Shown here: piece by piece, positions 44,772-53,651 of the stretch
Position numbering within the stretch: position 1 is the stretch's first letter
Layout: each line of letters begins with the position of its first letter
Assembly (NCBI GenBank): GCA_019636495.1
Contig: JAHBXL010000001.1
Span: 310,001-374,000 of the forward strand
Length of the DNA: 64,000 nucleotides
DNA from: Phycisphaeraceae bacterium
Lineage (GTDB): Bacteria > Planctomycetota > Phycisphaerae > Phycisphaerales > UBA1924
Direction of reading: 5' to 3'
Position numbers and translations under genes: made by a program
The notes under the pieces: generated by a model
What the model was told of the DNA's origin: nothing
Databases searched by the model: none
Seen by the model: the letters and a program-made list of their open reading frames with translations, nothing else

Positions 44772-45884
44772 TCACGCTCCCTTGTGCGCGGCCTCGCACA
44801 GGGCCGCGGTCTCGGCGATGGCGCGGCAGGCCTCGCAGTCGCGGGCCATCTGTGCGAGCAACTCTTCCAGCGTATCGAACCGCACCTGATCGCGCACGAA
44901 CGCCAGGAACTCCAGTCCCACATCCCATTCATATTCGGGCAGGCCAGGCAGTGTGTCCCACGCGCCCGAGCGTCCGGTCGCGGACGCATCGGCATCCATC
45001 AGGTACGCTTCCACAGCCCGGTCGCGTCCGTCGAAGGTCGGCTTGGTGCCCACACTGATCGCCGCGGCGACGAGACGGCCATCGGGAAGGTGTGCGCGGC
45101 CGGCGTACACGCCGTCGGCCGGCGCAAGGCATGGCGACTCGATGTTGGCGGTTGGGTAGTTGATGGTCCGCCCGCGCCGGTCGCCGCGGCGGACGATCCC
45201 GTCCATGCGGTAGGGTCTGCCCAGAATCCTCGCCGCATCGCTGACACGTCCGCGCGAGATCAACCATCGGACGAGCGAACTGCTCGCGGGGGCGATCGTG
45301 TGGTCGTTCAGAGCGCATTGGACCTGATCCACAATATCGACGACAAAGTCGTGTGCCGCGCCGAGCGAGCGGAGCATCTCGATGTCGCCGGCGCGCTTGG
45401 CGCCGAAATGAAAATCCGTGCCCTCGACGATGCCCGCCGGTCGATAATCGCGCGCGAGTTGCTCGATGAACTCAGCCGGGCTGAGCGACAGAAGCGCGGG
45501 CGTCGGCTCCAGCCGAACGACCTCCTCCGCGCCGGCCTCGCGCAGCAGGCGCTCCCGCCGCGGCCAGGTCGTGAGGCGGGCAGGGGCGCGCTCCGGCGCG
45601 AGCGCCTCGAGCGGGTGGGGATCAAAGGCCAGCGCGATGACCCGAGCGCGGCCCGTTGCGCATCGCTCGGCCATGGTCGCGGCCCGCGCCAGCAGCGCGC
45701 GGTGCCCCGCGTGTACGCCATCGAACGTACCAATCGTCAGCACCGTGCGTTGGCCCTTGTGCCCGCGATCCCGGTCCGCGAAAGGGGTTTTCCGTGCCGG
45801 TTCAATCAAGAACAGAGCGTAGGAACCCCGCGACTTGCGGTGGGGCTGCGGGCCGGGGCGTGCATCGCCCGATGGCGTCGGCAT
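44772..45884 (-). CDS. ribF: Bifunctional riboflavin kinase / FAD synthetase
   Basis: 370 residues from ATG 45884. It makes FMN from riboflavin and FAD from FMN. The FMN adenylyltransferase domain has IGTFDGVHAGH near 51-61, FDPHP, and GTDFHFGAKRAGD. ISRGRVSDAARILGRPYRMD links to the C-terminal flavokinase domain with TINYPTANIE and VYAGRAHLPDGRLVAAAISV. The N-terminal 40 residues before the first strand are not conserved, so a later start is possible. Divergent from putA by 63 bases; its product FAD is the cofactor of the PutA proline dehydrogenase domain. Confidence 0.93.
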   Translation of the reverse strand: MPTPSGDARPGPQPHRKSRGSYALFLIEPARKTPFADRDRGHKGQRTVLTIGTFDGVHAGHRALLARAATMAERCATGRARVIALAFDPHPLEALAPERAPARLTTWPRRERLLREAGAEEVVRLEPTPALLSLSPAEFIEQLARDYRPAGIVEGTDFHFGAKRAGDIEMLRSLGAAHDFVVDIVDQVQCALNDHTIAPASSSLVRWLISRGRVSDAARILGRPYRMDGIVRRGDRRGRTINYPTANIESPCLAPADGVYAGRAHLPDGRLVAAAISVGTKPTFDGRDRAVEAYLMDADASATGRSGAWDTLPGLPEYEWDVGLEFLAFVRDQVRFDTLEELLAQMARDCEACRAIAETAALCEAAHKGA

Positions 45885-45947
45885 GCCTCGATCCGCCGCT
45901 ACACTCTCGCCTCAAACCCGCACGCACACCCGCGGAGCCAGCCCTCC

Positions 45948-48900
45948 ATGGCCCTGTTCTCGCGCAAGCCCAGGACCCCTGCCCATCCTGCTGTCCCCGT
46001 CGCCGTGCAGTCGCCCGCCGCCGCGGCGGGAGAGGCTCGCCTCGTGGAGATCGGCACGCAACTGCTGACCGCCGCCCGCGGCCACAAGGCCGGGCTGCTC
46101 TCCGCCGCGTTCTATTCCGACGCCCTGATGAACTGGTCCATGAAGGACCAAAACTTCAAGGTGCAGTTGTTCCGGTTCGTTGACTGCTTCCCCACACTCC
46201 GCACGCCCGAGCAGGTCTTCGAGGTTCTTGAAGACTACCTGTCGCAGCCCGGCGTGACGGTTCCCGGCCCCATCGCCGCCGCGCTCAAACTCGGCAACGT
46301 CGCCAAGGGGCTCGCGGCGGGCCAGATCAGCAAGCAGATCACCGGCACGGCGTCCAAGTTCATCGCGGGAACGGATGCCGCGAGCGCGCTGCCGAACCTG
46401 AAGAAGTACTGGGACGATGGCATCTGCTTCAGCGTCGATCTGCTCGGCGAGGCGTGCCTGTCGGATGAGGAGGCGGACGCATATCAGCGGAAGTACCTCG
46501 ACCTGATCAACAACCTGCCGGCCACGGTCGCGGGTTGGAAGCCCAACCCGCGGCTGGAGACGGATGCCTGGGGCTCGATCCCGCGCACCAACGTGTCGAT
46601 CAAGATCTCGTCGCTCTCGGCGCGGTGCGATCCCATCGACACCGAGGGCTCGATCCGCGACTTGGAGCGGCGGCTGATGCCGATCCTCGAGGCCGCGCGC
46701 GACAAGGGTGTGTTCGTCAACTTCGATATGGAGCAGTTCCAGTTGAAGGACCTGACGCTGGACCTGTTCATGCGCTGCTGCGAGAAGATGGGTGCGGGCA
46801 AGAGAGATGCGAACGGCCGCACCTTTCACGCCGGCCTCGCGATGCAGGCTTATCTCAAGTCGGGCGATGCGGATGCACGCCGTATCTGCGAGTGGACGAA
46901 GCGCACGGGTCATGTCGTCACCGTCCGCCTCGTCAAGGGCGCGTACTGGGACTACCACGTCATCCACTCCGAGCAGATGGGCTGGCCGTGCCCGGTCTGG
47001 CCGACCAAGCCGGAGACCGATGCGTGCTTCGAGCGCATGGCGGAGATCTACCTCGACCACGCGCCGGCGTTGCCGGCGCAGAGCGGTTCGCCCTCCCCCC
47101 TGCCCGCTCCCTCTGGGAGGGGGAGCGAAGGCGGCGTCAAACTCGCCCTCGGCTCGCACAATGTCCGCTCGATCGCCGCCGCGATCGCCGGTGTCGAACG
47201 CCGCGGCATGCCGCACAGTGCGCTCGAACTGCAGATGCTCCACGGTATGGCCGACCAGTTGAAGTACGCGGCGATCGAGTGGGGTGGTTCCGGACTGCGG
47301 ATGCGCGAGTATGTTCCTGTCGGCGAGATGATCCCCGGCATGGCCTATCTCGTGCGCCGATTGCTTGAGAACACCTCGAACGAGTCCTGGCTCAAGGCGG
47401 GCTTCGCCGACAATGCGGACATCGCGCGGCTGCTCGCCTCGCCGCACTCCCCCTTCCAGAGGGAGGGGGCCGGGGGGAGGGCGAACCTGGAGCGCGGGGG
47501 TACCGCGAACGGCACGCACGAGTCCGCACAACCCGATGACCGCCTCTCCGCCGCGCCCGAGCGCCACAAACTCTCCCCGGCCATCGAGGGCGTCTCCAAC
47601 TCACGACCCTTCTACACCGAACCGATGCGGGACTTCTCGCAGCGCGAGCAGCGCGAAGCCTTCGCCGCGGCGGTCTCCAAAGCCCAAGTCCCCAAGGTCG
47701 CCAGCGACCGCACGCCCCAGCAGGCCGCGGATATGGTCGCCCGCGCGGACGAGGCCTTCAACGTCTGGCGCGACGTCGATGCCAACGTGCGTGCAAATGT
47801 GCTTGTTCGCGCTGCCGCGATCATGCGCACCCGCCGGGATGAACTTTCCGCGATCATGATCAAGGAAGCGGGCAAGACCTGGCGCGAGGCCGATGCCGAC
47901 ACGTGCGAGGCGATCGACTTCTGCGAGTACTACGCGCGCCTCGCCGTGCCGATGTTCACCCGTCAGCGCCTGGGCGCGTTCCTGGGCGAACTCGATGAGC
48001 AGTGGTACCAGCCCCGCGGCGTCGCCGTCGTCATCTCACCATGGAACTTTCCGCTGGCGATCTGCTGCGGCATGACCGTCGCCGCGCTCGTCACCGGCAA
48101 CACCGTGATCGTCAAACCCGCCGAGCAGACGGCCGGAATCGCCAAGGTGATGACCGAGATTCTGCATCAGGCAATCGGTGAATCACTCCCCCGTTCACCT
48201 CATCACCTCATCACCCCATCATCTGTTCTTGCCTTCTGCCCCGCTCCCGGCGAGACCACCGGCGCGGCGCTCGTGCGCGATCCTCGCATCGCACTCATCG
48301 CCTTCACCGGCTCGCGCGATGTCGGGTGCGACATCCTCAACGCCGCCGCGCCGCCAACGCCCTTCGGCCCGCAGCGCGATCAGTACAACGCCTTCGCCTC
48401 GCATCCCGAGGCGCACGTGAAGCGTGTGATCTGCGAGATGGGCGGCAAGAACGCGATCATCATCGACACCACCGCCGATCTCGATGAAGCCGTCCTCGGC
48501 ATCCGGCACTCGGCCTTCGGCTTTCAGGGTCAGAAGTGCTCGGCCTGCTCGCGGCTGATCATCGTCGACCCGCAGGGGACCGGCGGCGAACAATACAAAC
48601 TCGTCGTGCACCGTCTGGTCGAAGCCACCAAGGCCCTCGTCATCGGCGATCCGGCCCGACCCGGCACCGATGTCGGACCCGTCATCGATGCCGAAGCGCA
48701 ACAGAAGGTCAACGGCTTCATCGATCGCGCCCGCGCGGCGAAACTCGAAGTCATGCAGTTGCCGCTGCCCGCCGGCCTCTCCGGAACGTTCGTCCCGCCC
48801 ACCATCGTCTTGGGCGTCACGCCCGAGCACGAACTCGCGCGCGAGGAAGTCTTTGGCCCCGTGCTCGCCATCATGACCGCGCCGACGTACGACGCCGCGC

Positions 48901-49175
48901 TCAAACTCGCCAACGCCCTGCCGTACAAACTCACCGGCGGCGTCTTCTCCCGCAAGCCCACGCACATCGAGCGTGCCAAGCGCGAGTACCGCGTTGGCAA
49001 CCTCTACCTCAACCGCGGCATCACCGGCGCGCTCGTCGGCCGGCAGCCCTTCGGCGGCTTCGGCATGTCCGGCGTCGGCTCCAAGGCCGGCGGCAGCGAC
49101 TACCTGCTGCAGTTCGTCGAGTCCCGCGCATCCTGCGAGAACACCATGCGCCGCGGCTTCGCGCCGGAGTTGTGA
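45948..49175 (+). CDS. putA: Bifunctional proline dehydrogenase / P5C dehydrogenase
   Basis: 1075 residues from ATG 45948. It oxidises proline to glutamate in two steps. The N-terminal FAD-dependent proline dehydrogenase barrel covers about 20-490 (RLVKGAYWDYH, GSHNVRSIA, YVPVGEMIPGMAYLVRRLLEN). The C-terminal NAD-dependent aldehyde dehydrogenase covers about 560-1075 (VISPWNFPLAI, FTGSRDVG, catalytic Cys in FGFQGQKCSACSR, and YLNRGITGALVGRQPFGG). No N-terminal ribbon-helix-helix repressor domain is present, so it is a class A-like PutA without autogenous repression. Three extra segments look repeat-derived and are listed separately. Confidence 0.95.
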   Translation: MALFSRKPRTPAHPAVPVAVQSPAAAAGEARLVEIGTQLLTAARGHKAGLLSAAFYSDALMNWSMKDQNFKVQLFRFVDCFPTLRTPEQVFEVLEDYLSQPGVTVPGPIAAALKLGNVAKGLAAGQISKQITGTASKFIAGTDAASALPNLKKYWDDGICFSVDLLGEACLSDEEADAYQRKYLDLINNLPATVAGWKPNPRLETDAWGSIPRTNVSIKISSLSARCDPIDTEGSIRDLERRLMPILEAARDKGVFVNFDMEQFQLKDLTLDLFMRCCEKMGAGKRDANGRTFHAGLAMQAYLKSGDADARRICEWTKRTGHVVTVRLVKGAYWDYHVIHSEQMGWPCPVWPTKPETDACFERMAEIYLDHAPALPAQSGSPSPLPAPSGRGSEGGVKLALGSHNVRSIAAAIAGVERRGMPHSALELQMLHGMADQLKYAAIEWGGSGLRMREYVPVGEMIPGMAYLVRRLLENTSNESWLKAGFADNADIARLLASPHSPFQREGAGGRANLERGGTANGTHESAQPDDRLSAAPERHKLSPAIEGVSNSRPFYTEPMRDFSQREQREAFAAAVSKAQVPKVASDRTPQQAADMVARADEAFNVWRDVDANVRANVLVRAAAIMRTRRDELSAIMIKEAGKTWREADADTCEAIDFCEYYARLAVPMFTRQRLGAFLGELDEQWYQPRGVAVVISPWNFPLAICCGMTVAALVTGNTVIVKPAEQTAGIAKVMTEILHQAIGESLPRSPHHLITPSSVLAFCPAPGETTGAALVRDPRIALIAFTGSRDVGCDILNAAAPPTPFGPQRDQYNAFASHPEAHVKRVICEMGGKNAIIIDTTADLDEAVLGIRHSAFGFQGQKCSACSRLIIVDPQGTGGEQYKLVVHRLVEATKALVIGDPARPGTDVGPVIDAEAQQKVNGFIDRARAAKLEVMQLPLPAGLSGTFVPPTIVLGVTPEHELAREEVFGPVLAIMTAPTYDAALKLANALPYKLTGGVFSRKPTHIERAKREYRVGNLYLNRGITGALVGRQPFGGFGMSGVGSKAGGSDYLLQFVESRASCENTMRRGFAPEL
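47083..47139 (+). repeat. In-frame repeat-like segment 1 in putA
   Basis: About 19 codons read SGSPSPLPAPSGRGSEGG just before the invariant GSHNVRS of the proline dehydrogenase barrel. The DNA is a near palindrome (CCCTCCCCCCTGCC ... GGGAGGGGGAGCG) with the same CCCTC/GGGAGGG arms as the intergenic 151-bp family. In other PutA proteins the loop here is short. Confidence 0.6.
47440..47515 (+). repeat. In-frame repeat-like segment 2 in putA
   Basis: About 25 codons (SPHSPFQREGAGGRAN...) lie in the linker between the two catalytic domains. The DNA carries CTCCCCCTTCCAGAGGGAGG followed by GGGCCGGGGGGAGGG, an inverted repeat similar to segment 1. The frame is maintained on both sides. Confidence 0.6.
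48178..48235 (+). repeat. In-frame repeat-like segment 3 in putA
   Basis: About 19 codons (ESLPRSPHHLITPSSVLAF) replace the short loop that normally precedes the PG-x-GE block of the aldehyde dehydrogenase. The DNA has tandem octamers CCTCATCA at 48198-48213 and then CCCATCAT. The reverse complement, TGATGAGG, occurs in tandem at 27673-27688 in the ppk2-TPR gap. Confidence 0.6.
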
Positions 49176-49179
49176 CCGT

Positions 49180-49245
49180 AGCACGGGCATCCTGCCCGTG
49201 TCGGAAGAGGCGTCTGAACCCGCCGCGTCCGAAGGCCCGGGTTGA
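49180..49245. repeat. Two-hairpin interspersed repeat, copy A
   Basis: It starts five bases after the putA stop. It contains the palindrome CACGGGCATCCTGCCCGTG (49182-49200), then a second block ending GGCCCGGGTTGA. About 66 bases are shared with copy B at 50717-50782. Position directly behind a stop codon suggests a terminator or RNA 3'-end role in addition to being a dispersed repeat. Confidence 0.85.
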
Positions 49246-49276
49246 CAACAGCGAACAGTGCATCGGAGTTCCTGCC

Positions 49277-50710
49277 ATGCGCCCACTCATCTCCGCCCTT
49301 GCGTTCGCGCTTTTCATCATCGCACCCGCCCTCGCCGCGCCGCCCATCGCCCCACCCTCCGGCACCTACACCGGCGAGGGTCTGACGGTCGTGCTGAAGC
49401 GCGGCGCGGGTGACACCTACACCGGCACCGTCTCCCTCAACGGCAGGACCTACCCGCTCGATGCCGACTTCGATGAAGACGACGGCCTCACCGGCACGTT
49501 CGAAGTGGGCGATGACGAGTTCGACTTCACCGCCGTGCTCAAGGGCGGCACACTCACCTTCACCACCGGCGGCACGGTCTACAAACTCGCCGCGCCCGCA
49601 TCTGCGCAGCCCGCGAATCCGCTGGCCAAGAAGCCGCCCGCCAACCCGCTCGACAAGAACCCTGATGCCAAGCCCGCGCTGCCTGTCGAGGGCGCGCTCA
49701 AACTCAAGCGTCTCTCGATCAAGGATCCCGGCATCAACAACATCGAGGCCGTCAGTTTCCTGATCCCCGAGGGCTGGAAGCACGAGGGCGGCATCACATG
49801 GATGCACGACTACAGCATCCTCGCCAACCTGCTCCTCAAGATCACCGACCCCGCGACCGGCGCGCAGGTCGAGTATCTGCCCATGCAGAACTTCTCGTGG
49901 ATCGACAACCCGCCCTTCCCCATGCAGAACTTCAGCAACTACATGGGCAACCTCATCCACCCGCCCATCCGCGATGCCGCGGCGTTCGTCCGCACCATGT
50001 ACATGCCCCAGGCCCTGCCGCACCTCCAGCGTGCCAAGCAGGTAGAGGTCGAACGGCTCGAGAAAGTCGAGCAGCAGTACGCCGCGGCGGTTGCGCAGGC
50101 CCCGGCAGGAGGCCAGGCATCGGTCTACTCCGGTCGCGTGCGCTACGAGTACGAGCGCGAGGGCAAAGTGTGGGAGGAGGATGTCTACATCTTCCTGTCC
50201 TACTACACCGGCCAGGGCATGACGATCTGGAGCGTAAGTTCGGCCTACTCGTTCCGCGCGCCCAAGGCGGCGGACGGCGGGAGCGGGCTTGACAAAGCGG
50301 CGCCCGTTCTCACCACCATCACCAACACCGCTCGCGTCAGCCAGGACTGGTTCAGCGGCTACATGTACGTCAGCCAGTTGTTCCGCGACCGGCAGATGCA
50401 GGGCATCCGCGATGCCACACGCCTCAGCCGCATGATCTCCGAGAACGCCGAGCACACCCGCCAGTTGTATGCCCAGGCCTACGCCGATCGCAACGCCTCG
50501 CAGGAGCGCATCAACCGCTCCTTCGGCGAGTACATCCGCGGCGTGGAAACCTACACCAACCCCTACGAGAGCCGCGAGGTCCAACTCCCCGCCGGCTACA
50601 CCGATGCGTGGGTCAACCCGCAGGGCGAGTACCTGCTCATCGGCCCCGGCGGCCACGACCCCAATGTCGGCTCAACCGTGGAGTGGCGGCGGATGAAGAT
50701 GGTGGAGTGA
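49277..50710 (+). CDS. Secreted protein of unknown function
   Basis: 477 residues from ATG 49277, with a clear signal peptide (MRPLISALAFALFIIAPALA). A small beta-rich domain covers about 30-100 (GTYTGEGLTVVLKRGAGDTY, DFTAVLKGGTLTFTTGGTVY). A Lys/Pro/Asn-rich linker follows (NPLAKKPPANPLDKNPDAKP). A larger domain from about 135 on holds SFLIPEGWKHEGGITWMHDY and later helices rich in Gln and Arg. No family recognised. It is bounded on both sides by copies of the same repeat, so it may be a single-gene unit. Extracytoplasmic location is the only safe inference. Confidence 0.72.
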   Translation: MRPLISALAFALFIIAPALAAPPIAPPSGTYTGEGLTVVLKRGAGDTYTGTVSLNGRTYPLDADFDEDDGLTGTFEVGDDEFDFTAVLKGGTLTFTTGGTVYKLAAPASAQPANPLAKKPPANPLDKNPDAKPALPVEGALKLKRLSIKDPGINNIEAVSFLIPEGWKHEGGITWMHDYSILANLLLKITDPATGAQVEYLPMQNFSWIDNPPFPMQNFSNYMGNLIHPPIRDAAAFVRTMYMPQALPHLQRAKQVEVERLEKVEQQYAAAVAQAPAGGQASVYSGRVRYEYEREGKVWEEDVYIFLSYYTGQGMTIWSVSSAYSFRAPKAADGGSGLDKAAPVLTTITNTARVSQDWFSGYMYVSQLFRDRQMQGIRDATRLSRMISENAEHTRQLYAQAYADRNASQERINRSFGEYIRGVETYTNPYESREVQLPAGYTDAWVNPQGEYLLIGPGGHDPNVGSTVEWRRMKMVE

Positions 50711-50716
50711 ACGCGT

Positions 50717-50782
50717 ACCACGGGCATCCTGCCCGTGCCCGACGCCGGGTCTGAGGCCGCCGCGGCCGAAGACCCGGGTTGA
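50717..50782. repeat. Two-hairpin interspersed repeat, copy B
   Basis: It lies six bases after the stop of the secreted unknown. The palindrome CACGGGCATCCTGCCCGTG is at 50719-50737. The second block pairs GGGTCT with AGACCC around a GGCCGCCGCGGCC core and ends CCCGGGTTGA, as in copy A. Confidence 0.85.
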
Positions 50783-50796
50783 GAGTTGCGCGAACA

Positions 50797-50927
50797 GGTA
50801 CCTCGCCACTCCGTGATCCTGGGTACCTCGCCACTCCGTGGCGAGAAGCGGCATGGTGTGCCTGCATTTGGCCCTCCCGCACTCGCCCTTTGGGCGCTCG
50901 GTGGTTGCGAGTGGCTTCAGCCACTCG
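50797..50927. repeat. Direct repeat and hairpin upstream of the M28 peptidase gene
   Basis: The 19-mer GGTACCTCGCCACTCCGTG occurs twice, at 50797-50815 and 50822-50840. A 7-bp hairpin (CGAGTGG-cttcag-CCACTCG) lies at 50908-50927. The remaining bases up to 51018 show no gene. The arrangement looks like more dispersed-repeat material rather than a promoter. Confidence 0.65.
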
Positions 50928-51018
50928 AAGGCGTGCTGCAGGTTCCTTCGGGCCTTTGGGCCGACGATGCGCAATGGTTGGAACCGGCTCACGCAGCCGG
51001 ACGAACTATGAGTTAGTC

Positions 51019-52125
51019 ATGGCTAACCCCGCCAGCCAACCCGTCGATCCTCCCCCAACCGTTCCCCGCCCGCGCGCCAGCCGCCCCTTCTCCCGCGCTG
51101 CCCTCAAGCGCCTCGCTTTCCTCTTCGCCGCGATCGGCGCAGCGCTCTTTTGCGCATACATCTCCATGATCTCCATGCCCGGTGAGTCCTTCCGCGGCGC
51201 GCTCCCGCCCGCCACCGACTCCCAGCGCGCCCTCGCGGCGGAACTGCGGGGATACGTGAACATCCTCGCCGATGCCGAGGGCGGTGTCGGACGCGTCGGC
51301 AATCGCAGCACCTATTACCCGAGAAGATTCGCCGCGGCGTATTCCTGGATCGATGATCAACTCGCGGCGTACGGCTACGAGCAGCGCAACGAGTACCCGG
51401 TGCAGCGCGGCGCGCCAGTGCCGAACATCGAAGTGATCGTGCCGGCCAAGTCGCGCGATGGCAGTGGGGGAGCCAAGCCGCGCATCCTCGTCATCGGCGC
51501 GCACTACGACGCGTTCCAAGGAACGCCGGGTGCCGATGACAACGCTTCAGGCGTTGCCGCGACGCTGCATCTGGCGCGGATCTTCCGCCACGATCCGCAG
51601 CCGATGGAGTTGCGGTTTCTGTTCTTTGTGAACGAGGAGCCGCCGGCGTTCTGGACCGACGACATGGGCTCGTGGGTCTACGCCAAGGCGTGCCGCGCAA
51701 AGAACGACGATATCGCCGCGATGATCAGCATCGAGAGCATCGGTTACTACAGCGATGCGCCCGGCTCGCAGCGCTACCCGCAGCCCCTGGCGAGCCTGTA
51801 TCCGAGCACCGGCGACTTCATCGGCTTTGTCGGCAACTGGAGGTCCCGCGGCCTGACGCGCCGCGCCATCAGCATCTTCCGCGAGCACGCGCAGTTCCCG
51901 TCCGAAGGCGCTGCGCTTCCGGGCATCATGCCCGGCGTCGGCTGGTCCGATCACTGGTCCTTCTGGCAGGAGGGCTACGACGCGATCATGATCACTGACA
52001 CCGCGACGTTCCGAAACCCTTACTACCACACGCCCAATGACCGTCCCGACACCCTCGACTACGACCGCATGGCCCGCGTGGTCGAAGGCATTGAGCACGT
52101 CATCCGCGGCCTCGCGGCGGAGTGA
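51019..52125 (+). CDS. Membrane-anchored M28 family metallopeptidase
   Basis: 368 residues from ATG 51019. A Pro/Arg-rich cytoplasmic start precedes one membrane helix at about 30-50 (RLAFLFAAIGAALFCAYISM). The zinc aminopeptidase-like domain has HYDAFQGTPGADDNASGVAA (His and bridging Asp), VNEEPP (catalytic Glu and ligand), a third ligand region IESIGYYSD, and a final HTPNDRPDTLDY. M28 enzymes act on peptides, amino-terminal residues or glutaminyl substrates. Substrate unknown. Located outside the membrane if the helix is a signal anchor. Confidence 0.87.
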   Translation: MANPASQPVDPPPTVPRPRASRPFSRAALKRLAFLFAAIGAALFCAYISMISMPGESFRGALPPATDSQRALAAELRGYVNILADAEGGVGRVGNRSTYYPRRFAAAYSWIDDQLAAYGYEQRNEYPVQRGAPVPNIEVIVPAKSRDGSGGAKPRILVIGAHYDAFQGTPGADDNASGVAATLHLARIFRHDPQPMELRFLFFVNEEPPAFWTDDMGSWVYAKACRAKNDDIAAMISIESIGYYSDAPGSQRYPQPLASLYPSTGDFIGFVGNWRSRGLTRRAISIFREHAQFPSEGAALPGIMPGVGWSDHWSFWQEGYDAIMITDTATFRNPYYHTPNDRPDTLDYDRMARVVEGIEHVIRGLAAE

Positions 52126-52159
52126 AGCGGCCCGCGCGCGCCGCCGGTACGATGCGGCC

Positions 52160-52648
52160 ATGCCAAACCCCTTCGCCGCGCACGCCGACTCAGCGCCGAC
52201 GTTCTCGATTGTCAGCGATGTCTACCGCGTGCTCGCAACGCGAGAGACCACTGGCGGAGTCCTGGGCCTGGTCGATGCCATCGTTCCGCCCGGCGGCGGC
52301 CCGCCGCCGCACGTGCACACACGCGAGGACGAGTTCTTCTTCATCCTTGAGGGCGAAGTCACCTTCGATCTTGAGTCGCCCGGCGTGAGGGGGCCCATCA
52401 TCGCACCCGCCGGAACATTCCTCTTTGCGCCACGCAACCAGAAGCACCGATTCTACAACCACACCGCACGGCCCGCGCGCATGCTCTTTGGCGTCCTGCC
52501 CGGCGGAATGGAGGGACTCTTCAACGATGCCGGTCGCCGACTGCCTTCCGGCGCTACAGAGCCCGCGCCCGTGACCGAGCAGGACCTGATGCGCCTGGGC
52601 CAACTCGCGGCAGAAAAGTACGGGTGCATGATCGACCCGCCGGCATGA
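52160..52648 (+). CDS. Cupin domain protein
   Basis: 162 residues from ATG 52160. A single cupin barrel has motif 1 as PPPHVHTREDEFFFILEGEV, giving two His and a Glu for a metal, and motif 2 as PRNQKHRFYNH with the third His. APAGTFLFAP is typical of quercetinase-like and small regulatory cupins. No second domain. The C-terminal 40 residues are helical (TEQDLMRLGQLAAEKYG). Enzymatic or binding role unknown. It starts 34 bases after the peptidase gene. Confidence 0.82.
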   Translation: MPNPFAAHADSAPTFSIVSDVYRVLATRETTGGVLGLVDAIVPPGGGPPPHVHTREDEFFFILEGEVTFDLESPGVRGPIIAPAGTFLFAPRNQKHRFYNHTARPARMLFGVLPGGMEGLFNDAGRRLPSGATEPAPVTEQDLMRLGQLAAEKYGCMIDPPA

Positions 52649-52727
52649 CCCCGATGGGCGACGGAGAATCCGCCCCCGCGCGTCCAGACATCGTTGAGAC
52701 CGCGCCCTCGCCCTCCGGCCACCTCCC

Positions 52728-53531
52728 ATGCCCACACGCCAAGAACTCATCGACGCGCTCCGAGCCGCCCTCCAGCCCCGTGCCGACTGCCGCGCCCTCT
52801 GGCTCGGCGGGTCCGATGCCACCGGCCGTACCGATGCGCTCTCCGACATCGACATTCAGGCCATCGTGAGCGACGACGCGATCGAATCGACCTTCGTCGC
52901 GGCGGAATCGGCGCTCGCCGCGCTCTCCCCCATCGCCCGCCGCTATCGCGTGCCCGAGCCCAGTTGGCACGGCCACTCGCAGACGTTCTACGCGCTCCGC
53001 GACTGTCCGCCCGAACTCATGATCGACTTTACGGTGATGAAGTCGAGTTCGCCGATCACCGCGCGGTTCATGGAGGTCGAGCGGCATGGTCGACCGATCG
53101 TGATCTTCGACAAGGACGGCCTGCTCGCACCGGTCCCGCTCGACCGCGCCGCTCACGAGGCCAGAGTCCGCGCCAAACTCGCCGATCTCCGCGACCGTGT
53201 TCCTCTCCTCGCGCCGCTGGCGATCAAGGCCGCCCGCCGCGGGAATGCGCCCGAGGCCGCCTCCATGTATCACGGCATCGCCCTCCGCGGCCTGGTTGAT
53301 CTGCTCCGCATCATCCACTGCCCCGACCGGTTCGACTTCGGCCTGCGGTACATCCGGGCCGACCTGCCCGCCGATGCCGCCGAGTTGGTCGAGCGGCTGG
53401 CCCTGCCCGGTTCGCCCGAGCAGGTCGCGGCGTTCACCAAGGCGGCGATGAGCGCGTTTGACGAGCGCCTCCCCGCGGCGGATGCGGCCTGGGGCGGGCG
53501 AGCGGGCGGGGGTGGCGGGGGTACGGGCTGA
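52728..53531 (+). CDS. Nucleotidyltransferase-like protein
   Basis: 267 residues. The N-terminus LWLGGSDATGRTDALSDIDI carries the GGS...DxD pattern of the polymerase-beta superfamily, with the third Asp probably in LMIDFTVM. The C-terminal half is helical (HEARVRAKLADLRDRVPLL, ASMYHGIALRGLVDLLRII), like the four-helix partner domain of kanamycin-nucleotidyltransferase-type proteins. The end is a glycine tract. Substrate unknown; small-molecule adenylylation is possible. Start ATG 52728 lies 79 bases after the cupin gene. Confidence 0.75.
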   Translation: MPTRQELIDALRAALQPRADCRALWLGGSDATGRTDALSDIDIQAIVSDDAIESTFVAAESALAALSPIARRYRVPEPSWHGHSQTFYALRDCPPELMIDFTVMKSSSPITARFMEVERHGRPIVIFDKDGLLAPVPLDRAAHEARVRAKLADLRDRVPLLAPLAIKAARRGNAPEAASMYHGIALRGLVDLLRIIHCPDRFDFGLRYIRADLPADAAELVERLALPGSPEQVAAFTKAAMSAFDERLPAADAAWGGRAGGGGGGTG

Positions 53532-53651
53532 TCGGTCGCGACCGGGTCAGCGCGGCGGATCGGATCGCCGATGTATGAACGCCGCGTTGCCGCTATTGTT
53601 TCGCCGCGGCGTGCGCCGCCGGATAGCCCGGACCATGGATGGAGCCGGCCC

